Positions 45,459 through 56,138 of a stretch of DNA of 64,000 bases are shown piece after piece. The translations under genes were made by a program, and so were the position numbers. The notes beneath the pieces were generated by a model. It ran no database searches, was not told where the DNA came from, and saw only the letters and a program-made list of their open reading frames with translations. The stretch covers positions 124,001 through 188,000 of the forward strand of contig NZ_VTPY01000002.1 of assembly GCF_008297955.1 (NCBI RefSeq). The letters run 5' to 3'. Numbering within the stretch: the first letter of the stretch is position 1; every line of letters starts with the position of its first letter. Source of the DNA: Billgrantia pellis (lineage in GTDB: Bacteria; Pseudomonadota; Gammaproteobacteria; Pseudomonadales; Halomonadaceae).

Positions 45459-46850
45459 ATGCACGCAAGACTCGAGGAGATCGCCGCCATCGTCGGCGCC
45501 GGCAATGTACTCACCGGCGCCGACGTCGCCCAGCGCCGCGTGGACTGGATGACCGGGGCGAGCTGCCGGGCCGGCGCCATCGTGCGTCCCGGCAGCACCG
45601 ACGAACTGGCTGCGGTGATGCGCTTGTGTCATCTCGCCGGCCAACCGGTCGTGACCCACGGCGGCCTCACCGGGCTGGTGCATGGCGGCGAGGCCGGCCC
45701 GGACGAGCTCGCCATCTCGCTGGAGCGCATGGACGCCATCGAGGCGATCGATACCATCGGTGGCACCGTGACGGTACAGGCCGGTACGCCGCTCCAGACG
45801 GTCCAGGAGGCCGCCGATGCCGAAGACCTCGTCTTCCCGCTCGACCTGGGCGCACGCGGCTCATGCACCATCGGCGGCAACATCGCCACTAACGCCGGCG
45901 GCGTTCGAGTGATCCGCTACGGCATGATGCGCCAGCAGGTGCTGGGTCTCGAGGCCGTGCTGGCCGACGGCACCGTGGTCACCTCGATGAACCGGATGCT
46001 CAAGAACAATGCCGGTTACGACCTCAAGCAGCTCTTCATCGGTAGCGAAGGTACCCTGGGTATCGTCACCCGCGCCGTGCTGCGGCTGCAGCCCAAGCCG
46101 GGCAGCGAGCGCACCGCGCTGGTGGCCTGTCCCAGTTTCGATGGCGTCGCCGGTCTGCTCGGGCACATGGGTCGCGAGCTGGGCGGCAGCCTGGGAACCT
46201 TCGAGGTGATGTGGCGCAATCACTACGCCCTGCTCACCGAGGAGAGCGGCCGTCACACTCCGCCCTTGCCGACCCGCTGGCCCTACTACGCCATCATCGA
46301 ATCCCTGGGCGGCGACGACGACGAGAACGCCGCTCGCTTCGAGGCGACCCTCGAGTCGGCGCTCGATGCCGGCTTGATCGAGGACGCGGTGCTGGCCCAG
46401 TCCGATACCCAGCGCCGCGGCATCTGGGCGATTCGCGAAGACATCGAAGGGCTCATCCAGCATCTGGCGCCACTGTTCACCTTCGATGTCAGCCTGCCCA
46501 TCCCCGACATGCCCGACTACGCCGAAAGCCTGGAGACGGCTCTGCACGAGCGCTGGCCCTCGGGACGCCTGGTGGTGTTCGGCCATCTGGGTGACGGCAA
46601 CCTGCATGTCTCGGTCAGCGTCGGCAGCGATGATCCCGACACTCGGCGCGCCGTGGAGCGCCTCGTCTACGCCCCGCTGGCCAAGCTGGGCGGGTCGGTA
46701 TCCGCCGAGCATGGGATCGGGCTGGAGAAGCGGGATTACCTGGCGATCTCGCGCACGCCCGAGGAGATTGCGCTGATGCGCACCCTCAAGCGAGCGCTGG
46801 ATCCCCAGGGGCTACTCAACCGGCACAAGATCCTGTCCCTGGAGCGCTGA
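45459..46850 (+). CDS. FAD-binding oxidoreductase, GlcD/D-2-hydroxyacid dehydrogenase type
   Basis: A 463-residue flavoprotein of the vanillyl-alcohol-oxidase fold. The PP-loop HGGLTGLVHGGE (about 66-77) and GARGSCTIGGNIATNAGG form the FAD-binding domain. The C-terminal FAD-linked oxidase domain includes FGHLGDGNLHVSV and SAEHGIGLEKRDYL, the metal/substrate motifs of D-2-hydroxyglutarate and D-lactate dehydrogenases. It probably oxidises a D-2-hydroxyacid to a 2-oxoacid. It starts 25 bases after the ATPase gene. Confidence 0.88.
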   Translation: MHARLEEIAAIVGAGNVLTGADVAQRRVDWMTGASCRAGAIVRPGSTDELAAVMRLCHLAGQPVVTHGGLTGLVHGGEAGPDELAISLERMDAIEAIDTIGGTVTVQAGTPLQTVQEAADAEDLVFPLDLGARGSCTIGGNIATNAGGVRVIRYGMMRQQVLGLEAVLADGTVVTSMNRMLKNNAGYDLKQLFIGSEGTLGIVTRAVLRLQPKPGSERTALVACPSFDGVAGLLGHMGRELGGSLGTFEVMWRNHYALLTEESGRHTPPLPTRWPYYAIIESLGGDDDENAARFEATLESALDAGLIEDAVLAQSDTQRRGIWAIREDIEGLIQHLAPLFTFDVSLPIPDMPDYAESLETALHERWPSGRLVVFGHLGDGNLHVSVSVGSDDPDTRRAVERLVYAPLAKLGGSVSAEHGIGLEKRDYLAISRTPEEIALMRTLKRALDPQGLLNRHKILSLER

Positions 46851-46855
46851 AGCGC

Positions 46856-47779
46856 ATGCCGGCCCAGGCCACGCCCACTCCCCTTCGGACCGGAGGCACC
46901 GCCGGCACGCTGCTGCTGATCGGTGCCATCGGTCTGTTCTGGGGCGGCAACTGGCCGGCGGTACGCTTCAGCCTGATGGACATCCCCCCTTTCACCCTGC
47001 GAGCCATCGGCTTCGGTACCGGCGCGCTAATGCTGCTCGGCTGGGCATGGCTGCGCGGACTGCCGCTCGGCATCGGGCGTGGCGAGCGCTGTTGGCTGAT
47101 CGTCACCGGTCTCTTCACCATCCTCGGCTTCAATGTAGGCACCGCCTTCGGTCAGTTGCACATGCCCACCTCCCAGGCCGCCATCGTCGCCTTCACCATG
47201 CCTTGTTGGGCGCTACTCATGGCAAAGGGCTTGCTCGACGAGCGGGTTACGACACGTCAGTGGCTAGGTCTCGCTCTGGGTCAGACCGGCTTGCTGATGC
47301 TGCTTGGCCCGGCGGCCTGGCAAGCCGGCTTCGACGGCCTTGTCGGCCCATTCCTGATGCTGGGTGCGGCGCTCTCCTGGGCGCTGGGCACCGTGCTGAT
47401 CAAGCGCCGCGGCGAGTGGCAGGCGCACCCGGTTGTGATCACCGGCTGGCAGTTCGCCCTGTGCTCCCTGCCGGTGGCGATGCTGGCCGCCGCCCATGAG
47501 TCGCCCGCCGCGATCAGCACCTGGCGCACGACCACCTGGCTGGGACTCGGCTATCACCTGGTTTTCGCCATCTGCCTGGCGCAAATGCTGTGGTTTCGCA
47601 ACGTCAACCGGCTTACCGTCGGCCAGGCCACCATCAGTACCCTGATCATCCCCGTGGTCGGCGTCACCAGTGCCATCGTCCTACTCGGCGAGCCCTGGAC
47701 CCTACAAGTCATGTTGGCGCTGTGTCTGATTCTGGCGGCGGTGGTCAGTGTCATGGCCCGGCGTCGCCCCACGGCTTGA
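46856..47779 (+). CDS. EamA/DMT-family transporter
   Basis: A 307-residue inner-membrane protein with ten predicted membrane segments in two EamA repeats (about residues 15-145 and 160-300), full family length. DMT proteins of this kind usually export amino acids or metabolites. The start lies five bases after the oxidoreductase stop codon, so it is coupled to it; the substrate is unknown. Confidence 0.87.
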   Translation: MPAQATPTPLRTGGTAGTLLLIGAIGLFWGGNWPAVRFSLMDIPPFTLRAIGFGTGALMLLGWAWLRGLPLGIGRGERCWLIVTGLFTILGFNVGTAFGQLHMPTSQAAIVAFTMPCWALLMAKGLLDERVTTRQWLGLALGQTGLLMLLGPAAWQAGFDGLVGPFLMLGAALSWALGTVLIKRRGEWQAHPVVITGWQFALCSLPVAMLAAAHESPAAISTWRTTTWLGLGYHLVFAICLAQMLWFRNVNRLTVGQATISTLIIPVVGVTSAIVLLGEPWTLQVMLALCLILAAVVSVMARRRPTA

Positions 47780-47831
47780 GACATCCGCCCCGCTCTGGAA
47801 CGATCGTCATAACGTGTCACTGGAGTTCCCC

Positions 47832-48944
47832 ATGCCTCGCTTTCCCCATCATTTGACCGGCCCCGGCCCCAACAACCCCTTTCCCGGCATCAAGGTGCTG
47901 GAGCGACGAATCGGTCGCGAAATTCCCCATCGCCTGGGTTCCAACGAAGGGCTCGACATGCCGCATCGGGCGCTGCGCGAGCGCTTCGGCGACGCCATGG
48001 TCGAGCATGTCTACTGCTATGGCGACGCCGAGGCGCTGGGCATACGCCGACGCCTCGCCTCGCTCTACGCCCTGCCGCTGGAGGCAACACTGGTGGATGC
48101 CGGCGCGGACAGCTTGATCGCCCTGGCCCTGCGCACGGTGGCCACTCCGGGCTGTGCCGTCGTCAGCGCCAGCGGCACCTACCCCACCTTCGGCTACTTC
48201 GCCCTGGGGCAGGGCTGTCGCCTGATCGAGCGACCCTATCGCGAAGCGCCGGGGCTGCTGGCACCCGATCTTGACGTGCTGCTCGCCTCCGCCCATGAAC
48301 ACCAGGCACGCCTGGTCTATGTGGCCAATCCCGACAACCCCAGCGGCCACCTGCACAGTGACGAGGAAATTCGACGGCTGCGCACCGAATTGCCGGCGGA
48401 TTGCTGGTTGCTGCTCGACGAGGCCTATCACGACTTTCGCGATGACGCGGATTCCGCCTTCAGTCGCGAGGTGCTGCCGGGAGTGATCCGGCTGCGAACC
48501 CTATCGAAGGCTCATGGACTGGCCGGGCTGCGTATCGGCTACGCCATTGCCGAGCCGGACACTCTCGCCATGATGATGAAGGTACGCATCCACTATGCGG
48601 TCTCGACCCTGACCCAGGCCGCCGCCGAGACGGTACTCGATCATCACAGTGAAGTGGAGCGGCACGTACGGGAGGTCAAGGCGCGCCGGGCGCGACTGGC
48701 CGAGCACTTCTCGGCACTGGGAGCCGAGGTACTGCCGAGCGCGACCAACTTCATCGCCCTACGCCTGCCCAGCGCCGAGCTGGCAGGACGGCTCAATCAG
48801 GAACTGCTGGAGGCCGGACGCCTGATCGCCCGGCCCGCGCATCCCGACCTCGGTCACGTCCTGCGCATCACGGCTGTCGAGGATGCCCTCGTCCCCGGGC
48901 GCTTCGAGATTCTCGAGCGCGCCATCGTGGAAAATCCGGTTTAG
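47832..48944 (+). CDS. PLP-dependent aminotransferase, HisC-like (class I/II)
   Basis: A 370-residue fold-type I aminotransferase. [11 protein letters not shown] positions the substrate Asn, [10 protein letters not shown] supplies the Asp that contacts the cofactor, and [16 protein letters not shown] contains the Schiff-base Lys. The closest general type is histidinol-phosphate aminotransferase, but no his genes are near and an amino-acid role in this operon is more likely. The ATG at 47832 follows GGAG. Its stop overlaps the convergent sigma-54 regulator stop by four bases. Confidence 0.86.
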   Translation: MPRFPHHLTGPGPNNPFPGIKVLERRIGREIPHRLGSNEGLDMPHRALRERFGDAMVEHVYCYGDAEALGIRRRLASLYALPLEATLVDAGADSLIALALRTVATPGCAVVSASGTYPTFGYFALGQGCRLIERPYREAPGLLAPDLDVLLASAHEHQARLVYVANPDNPSGHLHSDEEIRRLRTELPADCWLLLDEAYHDFRDDADSAFSREVLPGVIRLRTLSKAHGLAGLRIGYAIAEPDTLAMMMKVRIHYAVSTLTQAAAETVLDHHSEVERHVREVKARRARLAEHFSALGAEVLPSATNFIALRLPSAELAGRLNQELLEAGRLIARPAHPDLGHVLRITAVEDALVPGRFEILERAIVENPV

Positions 48945-50356
48945 CGCTGGATCTGCAATCCGTGACGGCGCAACTTGCGCACCACGCTGGGTTGGCTGAT
49001 ACCGAGTCGCTCGGCGATGGCATAGGTGCTGGGCAGCGTACGGCAGAGCGCTTCCAGCACGCCGTGCTCGGCACGCGCCAGGTAGGCGCTCAGGCCCTCG
49101 TCGTCACCCAGCCTGGGCCCAGTGGCGGCTTCGCCGGGAGGCGTCAGGCTGGGCGCCGTCTCGCCGTTCCCGCCCAGGGTCGGCGAATGAATCAGGTCCC
49201 CTTGACTCGATAGCCAGGCGCGTTCCAGCCAGTTCTCCAGTTCGCGCACGTTGCCCGGCCAGTCGCCGCCCATTAGTTCCGACCACACGCTGCCATGCAG
49301 CAACTTGCGCTGGCCATAGCGCTGGTTGAGCTGTTCGAGACAGGCTTCCGCCAGCACCGGGATGTCCTCGCGACGCTCGCGTAGCGGCGGCAGCGTCACC
49401 GGAATGACGTTGAGCCGGTAGTAGAGGTCGAGGCGGAAGGCACCCGTCTCCACGCGCCGGGCCAGATCCTGATTGGTCGCCACCACCAAGCGGAAATCGA
49501 CCCGGCGAGAGCGGGTATCGCCCAGGCGCGTGACGCTGCCGTCCTGTATCACCTTGAGCAGCTTGGTTTGCATCGGCAGCGGCAACTCGCCGATCTCGTC
49601 GAGGAACAGCGTTCCGCCCTGCGCTTGCTCGAGCAGCCCGGCCTTGCCTTGCCGGGCCGCACCGCTGAATGCACCGGGCTGGTAGCCGAACATTTCCGAT
49701 TCGAACAGGTTCTCGGGAATCGCTGCGCAGTTGACCTCGACGAAGGGCCCTTGTCGGCGTCGACTCCAGCGATGCAGTTGCCGGGCGAAGGCGGTCTTGC
49801 CGACGCCGGACTCGCCCAGCATCAGCACCGTGGCGTCGGACGGTGCCACGCGCTTTAGCAACAGCGTCAACTCACGCATCACACCGCTGCGCACCCTGAG
49901 TTCGTCGAGCGCATCGTCGAGCTGGCCGTCCTCGTCGGATACCCCGCCCTGGCTGCGACGCAGATGCTCGCTGAAGCGCTTCTGCAGTAGCGTGTATTCG
50001 TCCTGCAGCAGCTGCAGGTCGGTGAGATCGCGCGAACGGCTGACGATACGTTCGAGCCGCCCACCGACGTAGACGGGATGCGCCTCGGCAATCACTCGCC
50101 TTCCCGTGCCCGTGATCTGCATCAGTTGGGCCGGCCTGCCGGTGCGGATCACCTCCAGCGTGATGGAAGGCTTGAGCACGCCATCCGCCTGGAGCTGCTG
50201 CACGGTGGTCGCCGTCAGGCGTTCCCGCGACATGCCGTAGACGGCCGCCGCCCCGGGACTGACATCCAGCACGCGCCCTTTCCCGTCGACAATGAAGAAA
50301 TGGTCGTTGGCCGTCTCGACGATAACTTCCAGAACCTTGCGCTCGATATCGCTCAT
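48941..50356 (-). CDS. PAS-domain sigma-54-dependent transcriptional activator
   Basis: A 471-residue enhancer-binding protein. A PAS sensor domain (about 8-110) is followed by an AAA+ domain (about 155-385) with Walker A GESGVGKT (181-188), GAFSGA (228-233, Ser replacing Thr of GAFTGA), Walker B TLFLDE (249-254) and arginine fingers. A C-terminal TyrR-like helix-turn-helix completes it ([21 protein letters not shown]). It is divergent from the guanidino operon; the gap between them holds two matching palindromes and a -24/-12 promoter, so it is very probably its activator. The ligand is likely a guanidino compound or arginine derivative (inference). Confidence 0.88.
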   Translation of the reverse strand: MSDIERKVLEVIVETANDHFFIVDGKGRVLDVSPGAAAVYGMSRERLTATTVQQLQADGVLKPSITLEVIRTGRPAQLMQITGTGRRVIAEAHPVYVGGRLERIVSRSRDLTDLQLLQDEYTLLQKRFSEHLRRSQGGVSDEDGQLDDALDELRVRSGVMRELTLLLKRVAPSDATVLMLGESGVGKTAFARQLHRWSRRRQGPFVEVNCAAIPENLFESEMFGYQPGAFSGAARQGKAGLLEQAQGGTLFLDEIGELPLPMQTKLLKVIQDGSVTRLGDTRSRRVDFRLVVATNQDLARRVETGAFRLDLYYRLNVIPVTLPPLRERREDIPVLAEACLEQLNQRYGQRKLLHGSVWSELMGGDWPGNVRELENWLERAWLSSQGDLIHSPTLGGNGETAPSLTPPGEAATGPRLGDDEGLSAYLARAEHGVLEALCRTLPSTYAIAERLGISQPSVVRKLRRHGLQIQR

Positions 50357-50383
50357 CGCTCTTACCCGCCATGGAACTGCAAA

Positions 50384-50399
50384 GATTCAATAATGAATC
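50384..50399. promoter_or_regulatory. Upstream activating site 1 (GATTCA-N4-TGAATC)
   Basis: A perfect 16-bp palindrome with 6-base arms and a 4-base centre, 28 bases upstream of the sigma-54 activator gene and 109 bases before the GG of the guanidino promoter. It is the distal of two sites with identical arms. Confidence 0.7.
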
Positions 50400-50434
50400 G
50401 TGATGCACCATGGTATCGAAGTTTGCCCTCGATT

Positions 50435-50450
50435 GATTCATTGATGAATC
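50435..50450. promoter_or_regulatory. Upstream activating site 2 (GATTCA-N4-TGAATC)
   Basis: Same arms and same 4-base spacing as site 1; the palindrome extends one base further on each side (TGATTCAT...ATGAATCA). Its centre is 51 bases from that of site 1, about five helical turns, placing both on the same face of the helix. Confidence 0.7.
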
Positions 50451-50490
50451 AGTCCTTCCCTGCGCCTACCGCCATCCGGCGCGAAAAAAG

Positions 50491-50507
50491 TTGGCATGGA
50501 ACCTGCT
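50491..50507 (+). promoter_or_regulatory. Sigma-54 promoter of the guanidino operon
   Basis: TTGGCATGGAACCTGCT matches the -24/-12 consensus TGGCACG-N4-TTGCW with two mismatches, and the GG (50493) and GC (50505) dinucleotides are exactly 12 bases apart. The expected transcription start is about 50518, giving a 60-base leader before the first gene. Confidence 0.75.
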
Positions 50508-50577
50508 AGATAGGGGATATAGCCCTGCCGGCAAGCTGGCGAGGCCTTCGACGAATGCGACAGGAGAGGAAAAACCC

Positions 50578-51528
50578 ATGGCCGATTTCAACCAGCCGCT
50601 CGGTGGCAATGAAATGCCCCGTTTCGCCGGCCCCGTCACGATGATGCGCCTGCCGACCCAGCCCACGGCGGAAGGGCTGGACGTGGCCTTTGTCGGCGTA
50701 CCGCTGGACATCGCCACCTCCAACCGCCCCGGCACGCGCCTGGGGCCGCGCCAGATCCGCGACGAATCGCGCATGCTGCGCCCTTACAACATGGCCACCC
50801 GTGCCGCACCGTTCGACAGCCTCCAAGTGGCCGACATCGGCGACGTACCGATCAACACCTTTCATCTGCCCAAGACGGTCGACATCATCAACGGCTTCTA
50901 TGACGAGGTGCTCGCTCACGACTGCATCCCGCTCACCCTCGGGGGGGACCACCTGATCACGTTGCCGATCCTGCGTGCCATGGCCACCAGGCACGGGCCG
51001 GTGGGCCTGATCCACATCGACGCGCACGCCGATGTCAACGAGCACATGTTCGGCGAGCCCATCGCCCATGGCACACCGTTTCGTCGCGCCCAGGAAGAAG
51101 GGCTCCTGGCACAGGGCAAGGTCGTGCAGATCGGCCTGCGCGGGACCGGCTATGCCGCCGAGGACTTCGACTGGTGCCGCCAGCAGGGCTTCCGCGTGGT
51201 CACGGCCGAGGAGTGCTGGTATCGGTCGCTCGAGCCCCTGATGGCCGAGGTGCGCGAGATGATGGGCGACACGCCGGTCTATATCACGTTCGACATCGAC
51301 GGGCTGGACCCTTCGGTGGCCCCCGGCACCGGCACCGTCGAAATGGGCGGCCTGACCTCGGCCCAGGGGCTCGAGATCGTTCGCGGTGCCGCCGGCCTCA
51401 ACGTCGTCGGCGGCGATCTGGTCGAGGTTTCCCCCCCCTACGACCCCAGCGGCAACACGGCACTGATGGGCGCCACGCTGCTCCACGAGATGCTCTGCGT
51501 CCTGCCTGGCGTGAAACGGCGTAGCTGA
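50578..51528 (+). CDS. gbuA: Ureohydrolase of the agmatinase family, guanidinobutyrase (GbuA)-like
   Basis: A 316-residue binuclear-Mn ureohydrolase: metal-binding blocks GGDH (about 122-125), DAHAD (about 145-149) and DIDGLDPS (about 238-245). The N-terminus LGGNEMPRFAG and the block GIPLD-like GVPLDIATSNRPGTR resemble Pseudomonas GbuA and related guanidinoacid hydrolases more than E. coli SpeB. The predicted reaction is 4-guanidinobutyrate + H2O -> 4-aminobutyrate + urea. The ATG follows AGGAGAGGA. It is the first gene of the sigma-54-controlled operon; agmatine or 3-guanidinopropionate remain alternatives. Confidence 0.86.
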   Translation: MADFNQPLGGNEMPRFAGPVTMMRLPTQPTAEGLDVAFVGVPLDIATSNRPGTRLGPRQIRDESRMLRPYNMATRAAPFDSLQVADIGDVPINTFHLPKTVDIINGFYDEVLAHDCIPLTLGGDHLITLPILRAMATRHGPVGLIHIDAHADVNEHMFGEPIAHGTPFRRAQEEGLLAQGKVVQIGLRGTGYAAEDFDWCRQQGFRVVTAEECWYRSLEPLMAEVREMMGDTPVYITFDIDGLDPSVAPGTGTVEMGGLTSAQGLEIVRGAAGLNVVGGDLVEVSPPYDPSGNTALMGATLLHEMLCVLPGVKRRS

Positions 51529-51581
51529 ACTCCGCTCTTTGTCTACGTTACCCAACGACAATAACCTGTGAGGTCACCTGC

Positions 51582-52964
51582 ATGTCCGCCATCGACACGA
51601 CACCGGAGAGCCCGGCGAGCAATGGCTCGATGAGTACACGCAATCTTCTCAAGTTCCTGATTCCCTCCCTGATCGGGGTCAGCCTGTTCCTGATCCCGTT
51701 TCAGGTCGGCGACACCATCAATATCGGCATGGGGCTGATGGCCGACGGGCTCAAGGCGCTGCTCGGCGACGCCCTGCCGGCCATCGCGGTCGCGGTGCTG
51801 TGTCTATCGGTGTTGCTGACTGCCTGGGCCAAGCTGGCCAAGCCGCAATGGGCCAGCAAGGGCGCGCTGAACGAAATGTTCGATGTCGGCCCGCTCTGGT
51901 TCGCCATGCGCGTGCTTGGGGCCGCCTTCGCCCTGATGACCTATTTCCAATTTGGCCCGACCGTGGTCACCGCCGACTTCACCGGCGGCGTGATGCTCAA
52001 CGACCTCGCCCCGGTGCTGCTGACCTTTTTCTTCTTCGCCGCGCTGCTGCTGCCCTTTCTGGTCGACTTCGGCTTCATGGAATTCATCGGCAGCCTGGTA
52101 CGCAAGCCGTTTCGCCTGATCTTCGGTCTGCCCGGTCGCAGCGCCATCGATGCCACCGCCTCGTGGATGGGCTCGGGCACGGTGGGTGTGCTGATCACCA
52201 CTCAGCAGTACGAGCGCGGTTACTACAACCGTCGCGAAGCGTCGGTGATCGCCACCAACTTCTCCATCGTGTCGATCGCCTTTGCCCTGCTGGTAACCAG
52301 CTTCATCGGCATCAACCATCTGTTCGTGCCGTTCTATCTGACCGTGGTCGTCGCCGGCTTGATCGCAGCCGTCATCGTGCCGCGCCTGCCCCCGTTGTCG
52401 CGCAAACCCGATACCTACTACGAACCGGTCGGCTGCCGCCTGGTCGAGGAGAGCACCGGCGAACTCGGTATCTTCCGCTTCAGCCTGATGCAGGCGGTGA
52501 ACCGTGCCGACAAGGCGCCCGGCCCGCGCGAGCTGGCACGCAACGCGTTATTCAACGTGGCGGACATCTTCCTGGCCCTGTTGCCGCTGGTCATGGCGAT
52601 CGGTACCGTGGCGCTGATTCTCGCCGAGTTCACGCCGTTGTTCACCTGGCTCTCCTATCCCATGGTGCCGGTACTCGAGTTGTTGCGTATTCCCGAGGCC
52701 GAAGCCGCCGCTCCGGCCACCCTGGTCGGGTTCGCCGACATGTTCCTGCCGGCGGTGCTGGCCAACGGTATCGAGAGCGAACTGACCCGTTTCGTGATCG
52801 CCTGTCTGTCGCTGACGCAGTTGATCTACATGTCGGAGATCGGCGCGCTGCTGATGAAGTCGAAGATCCCGCTCAAACTGTGGGAGTTGCTGGCCATCTT
52901 CTTGCTGCGCACCGCCATCACGCTGCCGGTCATCGCCTTCATGGCCCATGTATTCTTCTTCTGA
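51582..52964 (+). CDS. YjiH-family (nucleoside-recognition/GATE-domain) membrane protein
   Basis: A 460-residue protein with about ten membrane segments and the gate-domain block GRSAIDATASWMGSGTVGVLITTQQYERG. It belongs to the YjiH family, which is widespread but has no established substrate. It is the second gene of an operon that otherwise encodes three consecutive steps of 2-ketoarginine breakdown. Transport of arginine, 2-ketoarginine or 4-guanidinobutyrate is therefore the working inference. No other transporter gene is present in the operon. Confidence 0.85.
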   Translation: MSAIDTTPESPASNGSMSTRNLLKFLIPSLIGVSLFLIPFQVGDTINIGMGLMADGLKALLGDALPAIAVAVLCLSVLLTAWAKLAKPQWASKGALNEMFDVGPLWFAMRVLGAAFALMTYFQFGPTVVTADFTGGVMLNDLAPVLLTFFFFAALLLPFLVDFGFMEFIGSLVRKPFRLIFGLPGRSAIDATASWMGSGTVGVLITTQQYERGYYNRREASVIATNFSIVSIAFALLVTSFIGINHLFVPFYLTVVVAGLIAAVIVPRLPPLSRKPDTYYEPVGCRLVEESTGELGIFRFSLMQAVNRADKAPGPRELARNALFNVADIFLALLPLVMAIGTVALILAEFTPLFTWLSYPMVPVLELLRIPEAEAAAPATLVGFADMFLPAVLANGIESELTRFVIACLSLTQLIYMSEIGALLMKSKIPLKLWELLAIFLLRTAITLPVIAFMAHVFFF

Positions 52965-52976
52965 GGTGGGAACGCC

Positions 52977-54590
52977 ATGACCTGTGCCGAACTGCTGATT
53001 CGCCTGCTACGCGACACCCATGGCGTGGATACCGTGTTCGGTATTCCCGGGGTGCATACCGTGGCGCTGTACCGCGGCCTCGAGGAAGGCGGCCTGCGTC
53101 ACGTCACCCCGCGCCACGAGCAGGGCGCCGGCTTCATGGCCGACGGCTATGCTCGGGCTACCGGACGCCCCGGGGTATGCTTTATCATCACCGGGCCGGG
53201 CATGACCAACATCGCCACCGCCATGGGCCAGGCGCTGGCCGACTCGGTGCCGATGCTGGTGATCTCGAGCGTCAATCGCCGTGATACCCTGGGCCGCGGC
53301 CAGGGCCGCCTGCACGAGCTGCCCAGCCAGCAGCAACTGCTGGCTGGGTTGGCGCGCTTCAGCCACACTCTGCTCGACCCCGCCGCGCTTGCCGAGACCT
53401 TGGCACGCGCCTTCGCCATCTTCCAGGGCGAACGCCCCGGCCCCGTGCACATCGAGATTCCCATCGACCTGTTCGATGCTCCCGTCGTGTTGACCGAGCT
53501 GCCGCCGCCCGTCCGCCTGTTCCGCCCCGCGCCCGATCCCGAGGGGCTGGCCCTGGCCGCCGAGTGGCTGCACGCAGCCGAGCGTCCGCTGGTGCTGCTC
53601 GGCGGTGGGTGCGTCGAGGCACCGCAAGCGGCATGCACATTGGTGGAGCGCCTCGATGCGCCCACCGTCACCACCATCAACGCCAAGGGCGTGCTGGGGC
53701 GAGACCATCGCCTCGACCTGGGCGCCAACGCGGCGTTGCCTGCCGTGCGCAAGCTCGCCCGCGAGGCCGACGTCATCCTGGCCGTGGGTACCGAGCTCGG
53801 TGAGACCGACTACGACGTGGTCTTCGACGATGGCTTCGAGCTGCGCGGACGCCTGATCCGCATCGATATCGACGCCCAGCAGTTGGTGCGCAACCAGCCA
53901 GTGTCCCTCGGCCTGGTGGGCGACGCCGGACGCAGCCTGGCGCTGCTGGCCGAGCGCTTTCCCGTGCCGCTTGCGCGCGACGGCGCCGAACGCACCGCCA
54001 CCACGCTGGCGGCACTGGGGCTCGAAGACGACCCGGCCTTCGCGCCCTTCGTGCCGCTTTATGCCGCCCTGCGCGAAGCGCTGCCCGAGGCGATCCTGGT
54101 CGGCGACTCCACCGTACCGGTCTATGCCGGCAACCACTTGGTCTCACAGCCCGAGCCACGCCGCTATTTCAACGCCTCCACCGGCTACGGCACCCTGGGC
54201 TATGGCCTGCCCGCGGCGCTGGGCGCCCAACTGGGCCAGCCCGATCTCCCGGTGGTGGCGCTGGTCGGCGACGGCGGCGTAATGTTCACCCTTTCGGAGC
54301 TGGCCACGGCGGTCGAGGAGAACCTGCCGGTGGTAATTCTCTTGTGGCACAACCTGGGCTACGAGGAGATCCGCCGCTTCATGGACGCCAATGGCGTCGA
54401 GCGCGTCGGCGTCGATCTCCGCGCGCCCGATTTCCAGCAGGTCGTCGCCGGATTCGGTTGCGCCTCGCGACGTATCGAAACGCCTGAAGAATTGGCCCGG
54501 GCGCTTGCCTCGCGGCCGGCCTCGGCACCCTATCTGATCGAGATCGATGCAGCGGCCTGGCAGAAAGCCATCGCAATGCCCCAGACATAG
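52977..54590 (+). CDS. aruI: Thiamine diphosphate-dependent 2-ketoarginine decarboxylase, AruI-like
   Basis: A 537-residue enzyme of the acetolactate-synthase/decarboxylase superfamily. The catalytic Glu48 is in RHEQGAGFMADGYAR and the thiamine diphosphate motif is GDGGVMFTLSELATAVE...LLWHN. The blocks FGIPGVHTVALYRG, RLHELPSQQ and VGTELGETDYDVVF are those I recall from Pseudomonas AruI (5-guanidino-2-oxopentanoate decarboxylase). Predicted product is 4-guanidinobutyraldehyde. The ATG follows AGGTGGG; the aldehyde dehydrogenase gene follows 30 bases later. Confidence 0.86.
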   Translation: MTCAELLIRLLRDTHGVDTVFGIPGVHTVALYRGLEEGGLRHVTPRHEQGAGFMADGYARATGRPGVCFIITGPGMTNIATAMGQALADSVPMLVISSVNRRDTLGRGQGRLHELPSQQQLLAGLARFSHTLLDPAALAETLARAFAIFQGERPGPVHIEIPIDLFDAPVVLTELPPPVRLFRPAPDPEGLALAAEWLHAAERPLVLLGGGCVEAPQAACTLVERLDAPTVTTINAKGVLGRDHRLDLGANAALPAVRKLAREADVILAVGTELGETDYDVVFDDGFELRGRLIRIDIDAQQLVRNQPVSLGLVGDAGRSLALLAERFPVPLARDGAERTATTLAALGLEDDPAFAPFVPLYAALREALPEAILVGDSTVPVYAGNHLVSQPEPRRYFNASTGYGTLGYGLPAALGAQLGQPDLPVVALVGDGGVMFTLSELATAVEENLPVVILLWHNLGYEEIRRFMDANGVERVGVDLRAPDFQQVVAGFGCASRRIETPEELARALASRPASAPYLIEIDAAAWQKAIAMPQT

Positions 54591-54620
54591 CCCACCTGCC
54601 TTCTCACGGGAAAAGACACC

Positions 54621-56066
<1,446 letters not shown>

Positions 56067-56138
56067 GGATTGGCTCACCTTTCCACGCTGACATGCCTTA
56101 GAATCGTGGGCCAATATCAGGTCTCAAGGAGGACACCG

